Shown piece after piece: positions 31,505 to 41,267 of a stretch of DNA of 64,000 bases. Origin of the DNA: VAZQ01 sp963817015 (GTDB lineage: Bacteria; Pseudomonadota; Alphaproteobacteria; Rhizobiales; Xanthobacteraceae); the NCBI GenBank assembly GCA_963817015.1, contig CAWFMV010000016.1:62001-126000 (forward strand), in the 5' to 3' direction. How positions within the stretch are numbered: position 1 is the first letter of the stretch; the number at the start of each line of letters is the position of its first letter. The notes below the pieces were generated by a model. The model made no database searches. It saw only the letters and a list, made by a program, of their open reading frames with translations, and was not told the DNA's origin. The position numbers and the translations under genes were made by a program.

Positions 31505-32497
31505 ATGGTCGAGGTGCCGATTACGATTGCATGCGGCAACTACGACCGCACGGCCGCCATCCGGGACGGGCGCGTGAAGGTCGACGGCTGCGCGGTCACC
31601 TATCTGCCGCTCTATCCGGAGGAGATTTTCCACCGCGCCTTCAAGTTCGATGAGTTCGACGTGTCCGAGCTCTCGTTCTCGAGCTATCTGCGCACGACCG
31701 CGGCCGGAACCTCGCCCTATATCGGCATTCCGGCATTCGTCTCGCGCATCTTCCGGCATTCCGGAATCTACATCCGCACCGATGCCGGCATCCGCAAGCC
31801 CGAGGATCTGCGCGGCAAGCGCATTGGTCTGCCGGAATATCAGATCACGGCCGTGGTCTGGATGCGCGGCATGCTGCAGCATGAATACGGCGTCAAGCCG
31901 AACGAGATCCATTGGCGCAACGGCGGGCAGGAGGAGCCCGGCCGCGGCGAGCGCACGCCGCTCAAGTCGATACCGGGCCTCGACCTCAAGCCGCTCGAGC
32001 CCGGGGAGACGCTGGTCGACATGCTGCGCAATGGCGAGCTCGATGCCTTGTTCACGGCGCGCGCGCCGTCATCGTTCCTCAAAGGCGAGCCGCACATCGC
32101 GCGCCTGTTTCCGAACACGCGCGCAGCCGAGCAGGCCTATTACAAGAAGACCGGTCTGTTTCCGATCATGCATCTCATCGGCATCAAGAAGACGCTGGTC
32201 GAGCGCTATCCGTGGCTCGCCACCAGCGTCTACAAGGCGTTCCTGGAAGCGAAGGCGCGGGCGATGATCGATCTCTGCGACGTCAACGCCCTGATGGTCA
32301 CCTTGCCCTGGCTCGAGGCCGAGACCAAGGAGACCATGGCGGTGATGGGCCCCGACTTCTGGAAATACGGCGTGCACGAGAACATGCCCGAGATCGAGGC
32401 GCTGACGCAGTATGCCTTCGAGCAGGGCTTGATCGAAAGGAAGCCTGCGGTCGAGGAGCTGTTCGCGCGTCCGACCTTCGAGATGGCGAAGGTGTGA
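31505..32497 (+). CDS. 4,5-dihydroxyphthalate decarboxylase-like (periplasmic-binding fold) protein
   Basis: Intact 330-residue protein. ITIACGNYDRTAAIRDGRVK, VTYLPLYPEEIFHRAFKFDE, FDVSELSFSSYLRTTA, FRHSGIYIRTDAGIRKPEDL and GKRIGLPEYQITAVVWMRGM match the family named after Pht5-type 4,5-dihydroxyphthalate decarboxylase, which has an NMT1-like solute-binding fold. No obvious signal peptide, so cytoplasmic enzyme is possible; binding-protein function cannot be excluded. Fits the aromatic-catabolism flavour of the neighbourhood. A 20-bp tandem repeat begins 11 bases after its stop. Confidence 0.8.
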   Translation: MVEVPITIACGNYDRTAAIRDGRVKVDGCAVTYLPLYPEEIFHRAFKFDEFDVSELSFSSYLRTTAAGTSPYIGIPAFVSRIFRHSGIYIRTDAGIRKPEDLRGKRIGLPEYQITAVVWMRGMLQHEYGVKPNEIHWRNGGQEEPGRGERTPLKSIPGLDLKPLEPGETLVDMLRNGELDALFTARAPSSFLKGEPHIARLFPNTRAAEQAYYKKTGLFPIMHLIGIKKTLVERYPWLATSVYKAFLEAKARAMIDLCDVNALMVTLPWLEAETKETMAVMGPDFWKYGVHENMPEIEALTQYAFEQGLIERKPAVEELFARPTFEMAKV

Positions 32498-32507
32498 ATT
32501 GCTCATT

Positions 32508-32547
32508 TTACATTGAGCTTGCCCGTATTACATTGAGCTTGCCCGTA
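32508..32547. repeat. perfect 20-bp tandem direct repeat (two copies)
   Basis: TTACATTGAGCTTGCCCGTA occurs twice in direct succession (32508-32527 and 32528-32547), just after the stop of the decarboxylase-like gene. Confidence 0.85.
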
Positions 32548-32616
32548 CCGGCGGCGTCGGCGATCTGTACGCATTCGGCGTCCGGTTTCGGTTCTGCAAG
32601 GCGTGCCGATTGGCAG

Positions 32617-32952
32617 CTAGTCGCGAGACGAGCGATCACCGGTCATCCGGCGCGTGATCTCCTGCTGTATTGCCGCCGGCTGCTCGGCCACGGCGCGGGT
32701 CAGTGTCCGAAGGTGGTGCCGCGCGTCGTGGAGTTGATCGATCAAAGATAGAATGACCGGCAGGCTCGCGTGGTCGAGGCCCATGCGGTAGTGCAGGTCG
32801 CAGGCCAGCGCCACACGCGACTCATCGAGCCGATCGAACAGGTAGCCCTCGTCGTCGCGGTGCGGTGCGATGACCCCTTCCTCGATCCAGGTCAGCAGCA
32901 CCTGCCGCTCCAGATACGTGAATTGTGCGATGAGTGCGGTTTCGCGGATCAT
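32617..32952 (-). CDS. cbpM: chaperone modulatory protein CbpM
   Basis: 111-residue MerR-like protein that binds and restrains the DnaJ-type co-chaperone CbpA. FTYLERQVLLTWIEEGVIAP and LACDLHYRMGLDHASLPVIL are typical of the family, with a helical C-terminus. Starts one base after the cbpA stop (TGATATG). Intact. Confidence 0.85.
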   Translation of the reverse strand: MIRETALIAQFTYLERQVLLTWIEEGVIAPHRDDEGYLFDRLDESRVALACDLHYRMGLDHASLPVILSLIDQLHDARHHLRTLTRAVAEQPAAIQQEITRRMTGDRSSRD

Positions 32953-32953
32953 A

Positions 32954-33884
32954 TCAAGCTGCGTCCTTTCTGCGCGGGTTCTGCGGGTGCGTCTTCTCCC
33001 ATTCGGCCATGAATTGAGCGAGCGCCTCGTCGGCGCCCTCCGGTGGGACGATGTGAATCTCGACCAGCTGATCGCCGCGCGTGCCCGCGCTGTCGCGCGA
33101 CACGCCCTTGCCGCGCAGCCGCAGCTTCGTGCCCTCCTTGGCACCCTTCGGCACTCTGACGTCGACCGGTCCGTCAACTGTCTCGACGTGCACGCTCGCG
33201 CCGTTCAGTGCCTCGCCGAGCGATATAGGTAGCGTGCTCAGAATGTCATGTCCCTCGCGCTTGAAGCCGGAGTGCGGCCGAACCGAGATTTCGACGTATG
33301 CGTCCCCCAGCTTGCCGTCGGAACCTGGCAACCCTTGCCCCTTGAGGCGCAGCACCTGACCGTCGTCGATCCCGGCCGGTATCGTCATATCGAGCGTCTT
33401 GCCGTCCGGCATCGCCACCATCTTGTGCGTGCCGTTCACCGCATCGAGAAAGTCGATCTCAAGGGTATAGCGGACGTCCTGCGGCGGCATGCGGAAATTG
33501 CCGCCTTCGCCGCGTCCACGGAAGAGATCGGCGAAGATGTCGTAATCGAAATCGGCGCCGCCCGCTGCCGCGCGCCCCGGCCGACGCTCCGCGGCGGCTG
33601 TAGCGCGTGCTCGGATCGGCCTCGGCATACTCGCGATAGAAGTGCCGCTCCGGCTGGCGCTCGGCGCCCGTCTCGTCGATCTCACCGGCGTCATAGCGCT
33701 TGCGCTTGTCCGCATCGCCGATGATGTCATAGGCCGCATTGATCTCCTTGAAGCGATTTTCCGCCTCTGGCTTGCCTGGATTGAGATCGGGATGCGTTTC
33801 CTTAGCGGCCTTGCGGTAGGCCTTGCGGATGTCGTCCTGGCTAGCGTTGGGCGCCACGCCCAACGTCTCATAGGGATTGGCCAT
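32954..33884 (-). CDS. cbpA: curved-DNA-binding DnaJ homologue CbpA
   Basis: Type II J-protein, about 310 residues. The J domain MANPYETLGVAPNASQDDIR then KAAKETHPDLNPGKPEAENR carries the HPD motif near residue 33. A Gly/Phe region (FDYDIFADLFRGRGEGGNF) and the C-terminal peptide-binding domain (DVRYTLEIDFLDAVNGTHKM, LRLKGQGLPGSDGKLGDAYV) follow. No zinc-finger cysteines, as in CbpA. One frame change near 33597. Co-directional and almost overlapping with cbpM. Confidence 0.9.
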
Positions 33885-34138
33885 TAGTCTCACGTTTGAG
33901 TTCTGGTGCGGCGCGGTTGTGCGCGGAACACCGGGCCAGACTACGCCATCCTGCTGTTTTGCATCAACGACCCAGCGACGCGGCTCAACTCCTGGCCCGG
34001 CCGGCAAGGCTGCCAACTGACGAGACGGCGCGCGATCGCGCGACGGCTTGACGCGCCTTGGACACGGCGCGACACTTTGCCAAAGCAACACAATACGCCG
34101 GACCCAAGGTGGCCCGCGTCAATACAGGGGGGCAGACT

Positions 34139-36080
34139 GTGCCGAAACGCCGTGAGGATAGGCCTGCCGTCGGCCGCCGCAATTTTCTCAAAGGTGCTGG
34201 GCTCGTTGGCGCTGCCGCGCTGACACCCGCGGCCGCCAAGGCCCAGGCAGTCGCCCCCAAGGCCAATCTGAAGGCAGCGGCACCGGGCCCCCTGCAGCTC
34301 GCCGCCGACACCCAGCCGCCGACGCGGGAGTCAGTGACACAGGCGTCGAGCGGCGGCGACTTCATGGTCGACGTCTTCAAGTCGCTCGACATCGACTATC
34401 TGGCGATGAACTGCGCCTCGAGCTTCCGCGGCCTGCATGAGGCGATCATCAACTACGCCAAGAACTCGAAGCCCGAGATCCTCACCTGTCCGCACGAGGA
34501 GATCGCGGTGCATATGGGGCAGGGCTACGCCAAGATTGAGGGCAAGCCGCTCGCCATGATCTGCCATGGCGTGGTCGGCCTGCAGCACGCCACCATGGCG
34601 ATGTACAACGCCTGGTGCGACCGCGTGCCGGTGATCGTGTTCGGCGGCAATATCGTGGAGGCCGATAAGCGCGCGCCCGGCGCCGAATGGGTGCACTCCG
34701 CGGTCGATCCCGGCGCGATCGTGCGCGACTTCGTCAAGTGGGACGATCAGCCGGCCTCGCTGCAGCATTTCGCCGAGTCGATGGTGCGCGCCTACAAGAT
34801 CGCAACGACGCCGCCGATGGGGCCGGTGTTCATCTCGCTCGACGCCGAGCTGCAGGAAAATCCAATTCGTGACGCCGAAACGTTGCGCATTCCCAAAGTC
34901 GCCAGGGTGATCCCGCCGCAGGCCGATTCCGGCGCGATCAAGGAGCTGGCGAGAATGCTGGTGGCGGCCGAGAACCCGGTTCTTCTCTGTGATCGGCTCG
35001 CCCGCACGCCGGCCGGCATGGCGCGGCTCACCGAGCTTGCCGAAACGCTGCAATGCGCGGTGGTCGACAATGCCGGGCGGATGAATTTTCCCGTCGCGCC
35101 ATCCGCTCAACCAGACCGGTCGCCGGGGTGCTGTCATCAGCCAGGCCGATGTCGTGCTCGCTATCGAGGTGAACGAGCTGTGGGGCTCGCTCAACAACTT
35201 CAACGACCGCATCGTTCGGACCAGCCGGCCGATCACCAAGAAAGACGCCAAGATCATCACGCTCGGCACGCGCGACCTTTACCTGAAGTCCAACTACCAG
35301 GACTTCGGCCGTCACCAGGATGTCGATATGGCAATCGCGGGTGACGGCGAGGCGTCGCTGCCGGCTCTGATAGAGGAGGTGAAGCGCCTCGTCGATGGCG
35401 GCCGCAAGTCCGCCTTCGAGGCCCGCGGCAAGCGCCTCGCGACGGCACGGCTCGCCATGATCGAGCAGGCGAAGGCGGACGCCACCATGGGCTGGGATTC
35501 AAGCCCGATCACGACTGCGCGCATGTGCGCGGAGGTGTGGGCTCAGATCAAGGACGAGGACTGGTCGCTGGTCGGCAACGGCATCCGCATCACCTGGCCG
35601 CACCGGCTGTGGAACTTCGACAAGTCCTACCAGTGGAACGGCGGCTCGGGCGGTGCCGGCATCGGCTACACGGCGCCAGCATCGCTCGGTGCGGCGCTTG
35701 CCAACAAGCGACATGGCCGCCTCACGCTCAACTTCAACGGCGACGGCGATCTCATGTTCGTGCCGTCGACGCTGTGGACGGCGGCGCATCATCAAATCCC
35801 GATGCTCTATATCGTGCACAACAACCGCGCCTATCATCAGGAGGTCATGTACCTGCAGGCGATGGCCAACCGCCGCGGCCGCGGCATCAGCGATGTCACC
35901 ATCGGCACCACCATCACCAATCCGAACGTCGACTACGCCACGGTGGCGCGCGGCTTCGGCGTCCATGGCGAGGGGCCGATCACCGATCCGAAGGATCTCG
36001 CGCCCGCGCTCAAGCGCGCGATCGCGGTGGTCAAGCGCGGCGAGCCCGCGCTGATCGACGTCGTCACCGATCCGCGCTGA
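34139..36080 (+). CDS. Tat-exported thiamine diphosphate-dependent enzyme (acetolactate-synthase-like)
   Basis: About 646 residues. The N-terminus has a twin-arginine signal GRRNFLKGAGLVGAAALTPA ending near AKAQA, so periplasmic location is predicted. The Pyr domain includes ILTCPHEEIAVHMGQGYAKI with the conserved cofactor-activating Glu. The middle domain is degenerate. The C-terminal PP domain has the ThDP motif LNFNGDGDLMFVPSTLWTAA then YIVHNNRAYHQEV (GDG...NN). GTG 34139 is preferred over ATG 34058 because GGGGGG lies 8 bases upstream and the signal then starts normally. One frame change near 35100. Followed closely by a cytochrome c and a molybdenum hydroxylase. Confidence 0.85.
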
Positions 36081-36091
36081 GGAGTTGCGTC

Positions 36092-36466
36092 ATGCTTCGT
36101 GCTCTCTTGCTTGCTTCAGCGCTGATTGGTGGAGCGCTCATCAACGGCTTCGACATGGCGGCGCGTGCCCAGGACGCGCCGCAAGGCGACGCCACTGCCG
36201 GAAAGCAGCTCTATCTCTCGACCGGCTGCTTCTACTGCCATGGCCGCGTCGGGCAAGGCGGCGCCTACAACCGGGAGGCGCCCTCACTCGCCAAGACCAT
36301 CGTGCCTTACCTTGGCTTCAAGCAGCAGCTGCGCAATCCGTCGGGCGACATGCCGGCTTATGCCGAGGCGGTGATGAGCGAGAAGGATCTCGCCGACATC
36401 TTCGCGTTCCTGCAGGCGCTGCCGGGGCGGCGCGACGTGAAGGAGTTCACGATCCTCAACGATTGA
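36092..36466 (+). CDS. small periplasmic cytochrome c
   Basis: 124 residues. Signal peptide ALLLASALIGGALINGFDMA to about residue 26. One CXXCH heme site, TGCFYCHGRVGQGG. A likely distal Met lies in NPSGDMPAYAEAVMSEKDLA, and the C-terminus is FAFLQALPGRRDVKEF. GAGGAG precedes the ATG, 11 bases after the ThDP gene stop. Likely electron acceptor for the adjacent molybdenum hydroxylase or the ThDP enzyme. Intact. Confidence 0.9.
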   Translation: MLRALLLASALIGGALINGFDMAARAQDAPQGDATAGKQLYLSTGCFYCHGRVGQGGAYNREAPSLAKTIVPYLGFKQQLRNPSGDMPAYAEAVMSEKDLADIFAFLQALPGRRDVKEFTILND

Positions 36467-36634
36467 AGGCCGTGACATCAGGTCACGGGCTTGCGTCGGT
36501 CACACTTTAGAGAGCTTGCAAACTAACGTAGGCAAGGCATTGCCGCCTGGGCTATGTTTCGACATGGCCTGGGGGCGGGCCGCGTCCCTGGGTCTCCAAT
36601 CAAAAACCCGTTCGATGGATCGGGAGGAGGCTCT

Positions 36635-37090
36635 ATGCCGAAGCTCAATATCAATGGCGCTACGCGTGACGTCGAGGTGGAGGCCGATACGCCTCTGCTC
36701 TGGGTCATTCGTGAGCAGGTTGGTCTCACTGGCACCAAGTATGGCTGCGGCGTGGCGCAATGCGGCGCCTGCTCGGTCCATATCAACGGCGAGGTGATGC
36801 GCTCGTGCTCGCTTCGCGTCGGCGACGTGAAGGCGACCGACCAGATCGTCACCATCGAAGGCCTGTCCGGCGACAGCACCCACCCGGTGCAGAAAGCCTG
36901 GTTGGCGCTTGACGTGCCGCAGTGCGGCTATTGCCAGTCGGGCCAGATCATGGCCGCGGCCGCGCTGCTCAAGAAGAATCCCAAGCCGAGTGACGCCGAC
37001 ATCGATGCCGCGATGACCAACATCTGTCGCTGCGGCACCTATCAGCGCATCCGTGCGGCCGTGCACATGGCCGCCACCAACCGCGCCTAG
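36635..37090 (+). CDS. [2Fe-2S] subunit of an isoquinoline 1-oxidoreductase-type molybdenum hydroxylase
   Basis: 151 residues. Plant-type ferredoxin domain with GCGVAQCGACSVHINGE (three Cys) and a fourth Cys in MRSCSLRVGDV. The C-terminal helical domain has QCGYCQSGQIMAAAALLKKN and NICRCGTYQRIRAAVHMAA, giving two [2Fe-2S] clusters. IorA/XdhC-like small subunit, normal length. GGGAGGAGG precedes the start. Intact, 11 bases before the large subunit. Confidence 0.92.
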   Translation: MPKLNINGATRDVEVEADTPLLWVIREQVGLTGTKYGCGVAQCGACSVHINGEVMRSCSLRVGDVKATDQIVTIEGLSGDSTHPVQKAWLALDVPQCGYCQSGQIMAAAALLKKNPKPSDADIDAAMTNICRCGTYQRIRAAVHMAATNRA

Positions 37091-37101
37091 GGAGATCCGC
37101 C

Positions 37102-39314
37102 ATGACAAAAAAGATCAGCGGCAAGTCCGCAAAGGTTTCGGCCACGAAGGTTACGCGTCGCACGTTCATTGTCGCCTCGGCTGCGGCCGGCGGCGGACTG
37201 GCGCTGGGCTTCAATGCGCCGTTCGGTATTGATGCAGCGAATGCTCAAGAGGGCGGGGCCGAGGTCAACGCCTGGGTCGTGATCAAGCCCGACGACACCA
37301 CCGTCATCCGCATCGCCCGCTCCGAGATGGGGCAGGGCACGCTCACCGGTCTCGCCCAGCTCGTCGTCGAGGAGCTCGAGTGCGACTGGAACAAGATTGC
37401 GGTCGATCGCATCACGCCCGGTCAAAACCTCGCGCGCAAGCGCGTGTGGGGCGACATGTCGACCGGCGGCAGCCGCGGCATCCGCACCTCCGAGGATTAT
37501 GTCCGCCGCGCGGGCGCGGCGGCGCGCATCATGCTGCTGCAGGCGGCCGCCAGCGAGTGGAAGGTGCCGGTCGGCGAGCTGACGGTGCGCAACGGCGTGA
37601 TCAGCCATGCGGCCTCGAACCGGACCACCAGCTACGGCAAGGTCGCAGCGGCGGCGGCCAAGCTCGAGGCGCCCGATCCCAAGAGCATCAAGCTCAAGGA
37701 CCCGAAGAGCTGGACGATCGCCGGCAAGACGGTGAAGCGGCTCGACACCGCCGACAAGCTCAACGGCAGCAAGGTCTACGCCATCGACGTCAATCTGCCC
37801 GGCATGCTGTGCGCGGCGATCAAGGATTGCCCGGTCTATGGCGGCAAGCTCAAGAGCTATGACGAGTCGAAAATCGCCGGCCGCCCCGGCGTGAAGAAAG
37901 TCGTGACGCGTGAAGGACACTGCGGTCGCGGTCGTCGCCGACACCTGGTGGCGGGCGAAGTCCGCGCTCGACGCGCTGCCGATCGAATGGGACGAAGGCG
38001 CGGGCGCGACCGCTTCGAGCGCGACGATCGCTGCGCACCTCAAGGAAGGCCTCACTGCCACGGCGACCAATGGCGAGATCACCAAAGGAGACGCCAAGGC
38101 CGCGATTGCCGGCGCCGCCAAGAAGGTCGAGGCGGTGTACTCGACACCGTTCCTGGCGCATGCCTGCATGGAGCCGATGAACGCCACCGTGCGGATCTCG
38201 GCCAGACAAGGCGGAAGTGTGGGTGCCGAGCCAGAACTTCGAGGCGTCGCTCGCTTCGCTCTCGGAGACCTCGGGCGTGCCGATCGACAAGTGCGAGGCC
38301 CATCGCGTCGACCTTGGCGGCGGCTTCGGCCGGCGTGGCGGCACGCAGGACTACGTGCAGCAGGCTGCCCTCATCGGCAAGGAATTCCCCGGCGTTCCGA
38401 TCAAGATGATCTGGAGCCGCGAGGAGGACATGGCGCACGACTTCTTCCGCCCGATCTCGCAATGCGCGATGTCGGCGGGACTCGATGCGCAGGGCAACCT
38501 CGTTGGCTTGCACGTGCGCTCGTCCGGCCAGTCGATCAACGCCTGGCTCAATCCGAGCGCCATCCGCGGCGGCAAGGACATGCGCCAGCTGCAGGGCTGG
38601 TGGGAGGAGCCGGGCGATGCGCAGCTCGGCTACGACGTGCCGAACAAGCTGATCGAGTACGTGATGCGCAACACGCACGTGCCGGTCGGCCCCTGGCGCG
38701 GCGTCAACACCAACCAGAACGGCTACTACATGGAGGCCTTCATCGAGGAATGCGCGCGGGCGGCGGGCAAGGACTCGCTCGAGTTCCGCCGCGCCATGAT
38801 GAAGAACTTCCCCAAGCATCTCGCCGTGCTCAACGCAGCGGCCGAGAAGGGTGACTGGGGCAAGCCATTGCCGCAGGGCGTACATCGCGGCATCGCCCAG
38901 TTCATGGGCTACGGCAGCTACTCGGCGGCGACCGCCGAGGTCTCGGTGAGCCCGGAGGGCAAGGTCAAGGTGCACCGCATGGTGCTGGCCTTGAACTGCG
39001 GCCACGCGGTGAGCCCGGACCAGATCGCCGCGCAGGTCGAGGGCTCGGTGGTCTATGGCCTCTCGGCGGCGTTCTACGGCGAGTGCCCGGTCGAGAAGGG
39101 CCGCATGACGAGCCTCAACTTCGACACCTACCAGGTGATGCGGATCGACGAGATGCCGAAGGTCGAGACCGTGCTGGTGCCGAGCTACGACTTCTGGGGC
39201 GGCGTCGGCGAGCCGACGATCTGCGTGGTCACGCCGGCGGTGATGAACGCGATCTTCGCAGCCACCGGCAAGCCGGTGCGCAGCCTGCCGCTCAAGAACG
39301 TGAAGCTCGTGTAG
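37102..39314 (+). CDS. molybdopterin-binding subunit of an isoquinoline 1-oxidoreductase-type (aldehyde) hydroxylase
   Basis: About 737 residues, typical of IorB. The twin-arginine signal TRRTFIVASAAAGGGLALGF predicts export, presumably with the small subunit by hitch-hiking. Moco-binding regions: IARSEMGQGTLTGLAQLVVE (GQG), DLGGGFGRRGGTQDYVQQAA and PVGPWRGVNTNQNGYYMEAF. The conserved Glu region near the C-terminus is SYDFWGGVGEPTICVVTPAV (GEP). Substrate class is N-heterocycles or aldehydes; I cannot choose. Frame changes near 37910 and 38205. Same operon as the small subunit, cytochrome c and ThDP enzyme. Confidence 0.9.
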
Positions 39315-39557
39315 CAGCGACGGCGAAAGGCAATCAATTCAGCGGGCGCTCCGAGGCAACTCGGGGCGCCCGTTGGTGTTTGCAGCGTAGAACCTGTGTC
39401 CGCTCATATGTTGGATGGATAGCGGGACTTGTTGTGCTTGCACAAAGTCCTATTCGCGTGGCTTGATAGTAAGCGCACGCCCTCACGCCGCTCCAATTGC
39501 TCGGCGCTCAGCTCGCTCCGCGTGCAAGATTGCGCCCTGGACCCTGAAGGCAGGACC
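39315..39557. other. intergenic, no gene seen
   Basis: 243 bases after the molybdenum hydroxylase. Contains a GC-rich dyad shortly after the stop (GGGCGCTCCGAGGCAACTCG and GGGGCGCCC), a plausible terminator. Nothing else supported. Confidence 0.4.
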
Positions 39558-39743
39558 TCAGGCGGCGATCCGATAAAGAACCGCATGCGACTTCTTCGTC
39601 TTCTTGGCCTTTGTAGGCTTCTTCGTCTTGTCGGTAGAGGCCATTGCGGCCTTGCCTTTGCCTCCGCTCGCCGCAGCGACCGGTGTCAGAGTTGTGACGC
39701 CGAAAAGGCCGAGGACGCTGATGATAGCAATCAGCTTACTCAT
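39558..39743 (-). CDS. small secreted lysine-rich protein
   Basis: 61 codons. An N-terminal signal peptide (LIAIISVLGLFGVTTLTPVA, cleavage near AAA) is followed by a short very basic tail (KTKKPTKAKKTKKSHAVLYR). AGGGAG lies about 9 bases before the ATG. Such signal-plus-Lys-rich miniproteins are frequent in Bradyrhizobium-type genomes, with unknown function. A 73-codon frame upstream overlaps its start by four bases but has no recognisable features, and I leave it out. Confidence 0.5.
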   Translation of the reverse strand: MSKLIAIISVLGLFGVTTLTPVAAASGGKGKAAMASTDKTKKPTKAKKTKKSHAVLYRIAA

Positions 39744-40262
39744 ATCAGTGCTCCCTGTTTGCCCCGGCCTCTCATGATGCTCCGCATGGGTTCACTCCGC
39801 GGGGCGTGCACGCCGGTATGCGACAAGCTATTCTTGAGGGCGCCCGACGCGATATTGTCCTCCAGTTTCGCGATGTTGTCCTTTGGTTTACGAGCAAGGG
39901 GCGATTCTCGCCGACGGATTTCTGGCCCGAAGCTATCGAAAGAAAAGCGGCTGGCGGGCAAAGAGCGCGGCCCGTGGTCCCATGGGCTCGCGGCGCGTTC
40001 ATTCCATCTGGTTGGGCCGGCGGGGCGCGCGGAACTTCCGGCCCATGGCGCCGAATGCGAGTTGGACGTTGGAGCTGCGGACGATCGAGTTGCGGCTCGC
40101 TATGGCCTCTCGGCGGCGTTCTACGGCGAATGCCCGGTCGACAAAGGCCGCATGACGAGCCTCAACTTCGACACCCAGAACGAACGAGTATCTGCTCATA
40201 TGTCGGCTATTGTGCTCGGCCGCATCGCGCCGCTGTCTGCGGCCGAAAAATGAGGAATTACG
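39744..40262. other. scarred intergenic region
   Basis: About 520 bases with no confident gene. It contains the 75-base relic of a molybdenum-hydroxylase gene (40101-40175). Several short open frames exist on both strands, none with recognisable domains. Confidence 0.5.
40101..40175 (+). pseudogene. relic of a second molybdopterin-subunit gene
   Basis: 75 bases match 39054-39128 inside the hydroxylase large-subunit gene with only three differences. Two differences are synonymous and one changes Glu to Asp (GECPVEKG versus GECPVDKG). The encoded YGLSAAFYGECPVDKGRMTS is preserved in frame but is preceded and followed by unrelated sequence. The pattern of changes points to a former coding paralogue rather than a recent copy. 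Confidence 0.65.
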
Positions 40263-41191
40263 ATGAACGAGGCATCTGCTTGGCCGGACCTGCCGCTCGC
40301 GGCCTGGAGCGAGACCTGTGACACGCTTCACCTTTGGACTAGATCGTCGGCAAAGTCCGGTTGGCTTCGACCCCGCTGGTGAACCACTGGTGGAACGTCA
40401 CACTTTATGTGACGCCGCGTGGCCTTGCGACCTCGCCAATATGCCATGGCGCGCGGGCATTCGAGATCGCTTTCGACTTCATCGACCACCGGCTGGTCAT
40501 CGCGACCGACGACGGCCGCATCGAGACGCTCGCGCTTGCCCCGATGGCGGTCGCGGACTTCTATTCTACGTTCATGGATCGATTGCGCCGCCTTGGGATC
40601 GAGGTGCACATCTGGACGATGCCGAGCGAGATCAAGAACGCAGTGCCGTTCGAGCAGGACTGGACCCACGCGCACTATGATCCCGCCTATGCGCAGCGAT
40701 TCTGGCGGGCATTGCTGCAGGCCGATCGGGTGATGAAGGTGTTTCGGGCCCGCTTCATCGGCAAGGTCAGCCCGGTGCATTTCTTCTGGGGCAGCTTCGA
40801 TCTCGCGGTGACGCGCTTTTCCGGCCGGCTGGCGCCGCCACTCAATGCGCCCGCCCCAAACGTTGCCGCCTGGGTGATGCGCGAAGCCTATTCGCACGAG
40901 GTCTCGAGCTGCGGGTTCTGGCCGGGCAATGGCGGCTATGGCCGCGCCGCCTTCTATGTCTACGCCTATCCGGAACCGCCCGGCTACGGCGACACGCGTC
41001 TGCGTACACCCGAGGCTTTCTACGATGGTGGTCTCGGGCAATTCATTCTTCCCTACGATGCCGTTTGTCGATCGCAGGATCCGGACACGCTGCTGCTCGG
41101 TTTTCTGCAGGAGACGTATGAGGCCGCAGCCGACAAGGCGGGTTGGGATCGACAGGCCCTGGAGCGACAGACCCTGGAGCGGTCTGCGTAG
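40263..41191 (+). CDS. DUF5996 family protein
   Basis: About 310 residues, function unknown. The family pattern is unmistakable: WPDLPLAAWSETCDTLHLWT, IVGKVRLASTPLVNHWWNVT, LYVTPRGLATSPICHGARAF, VADFYSTFMDRLRRLGIEV, PVHFFWGSFDLAVTRFSGRL and AYSHEVSSCGFWPGNGGYGR. Ends RQTLERSA. One frame change near 40338, where a base appears lost. Start ATG 40263 restores the conserved N-terminus. Lies between the hydroxylase relic and a truncated eut region. Confidence 0.85.
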
Positions 41192-41246
41192 CCGGGCCCG
41201 GCCACTTCCGCTATGTCGGGCCGCCCGGTCTGCCGGCTCCGGAAAC

Positions 41247-41266
41247 GGATAGGGGGCCACCCTATC
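41247..41266. repeat. 20-base near-palindrome, left copy
   Basis: GGATAGGGGGCCACCCTATC. The same 20-mer with one substitution recurs at 42768-42787. The two copies bracket the damaged ethanolamine ammonia-lyase segment. Confidence 0.75.
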
Positions 41267-41267
41267 G

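Noticed and set aside
39740..39961. A 73-codon minus-strand frame overlapping the start of the lysine-rich miniprotein by four bases.
   Set aside because: No signal, domain or Shine-Dalgarno was recognised; the overlap alone is not enough.
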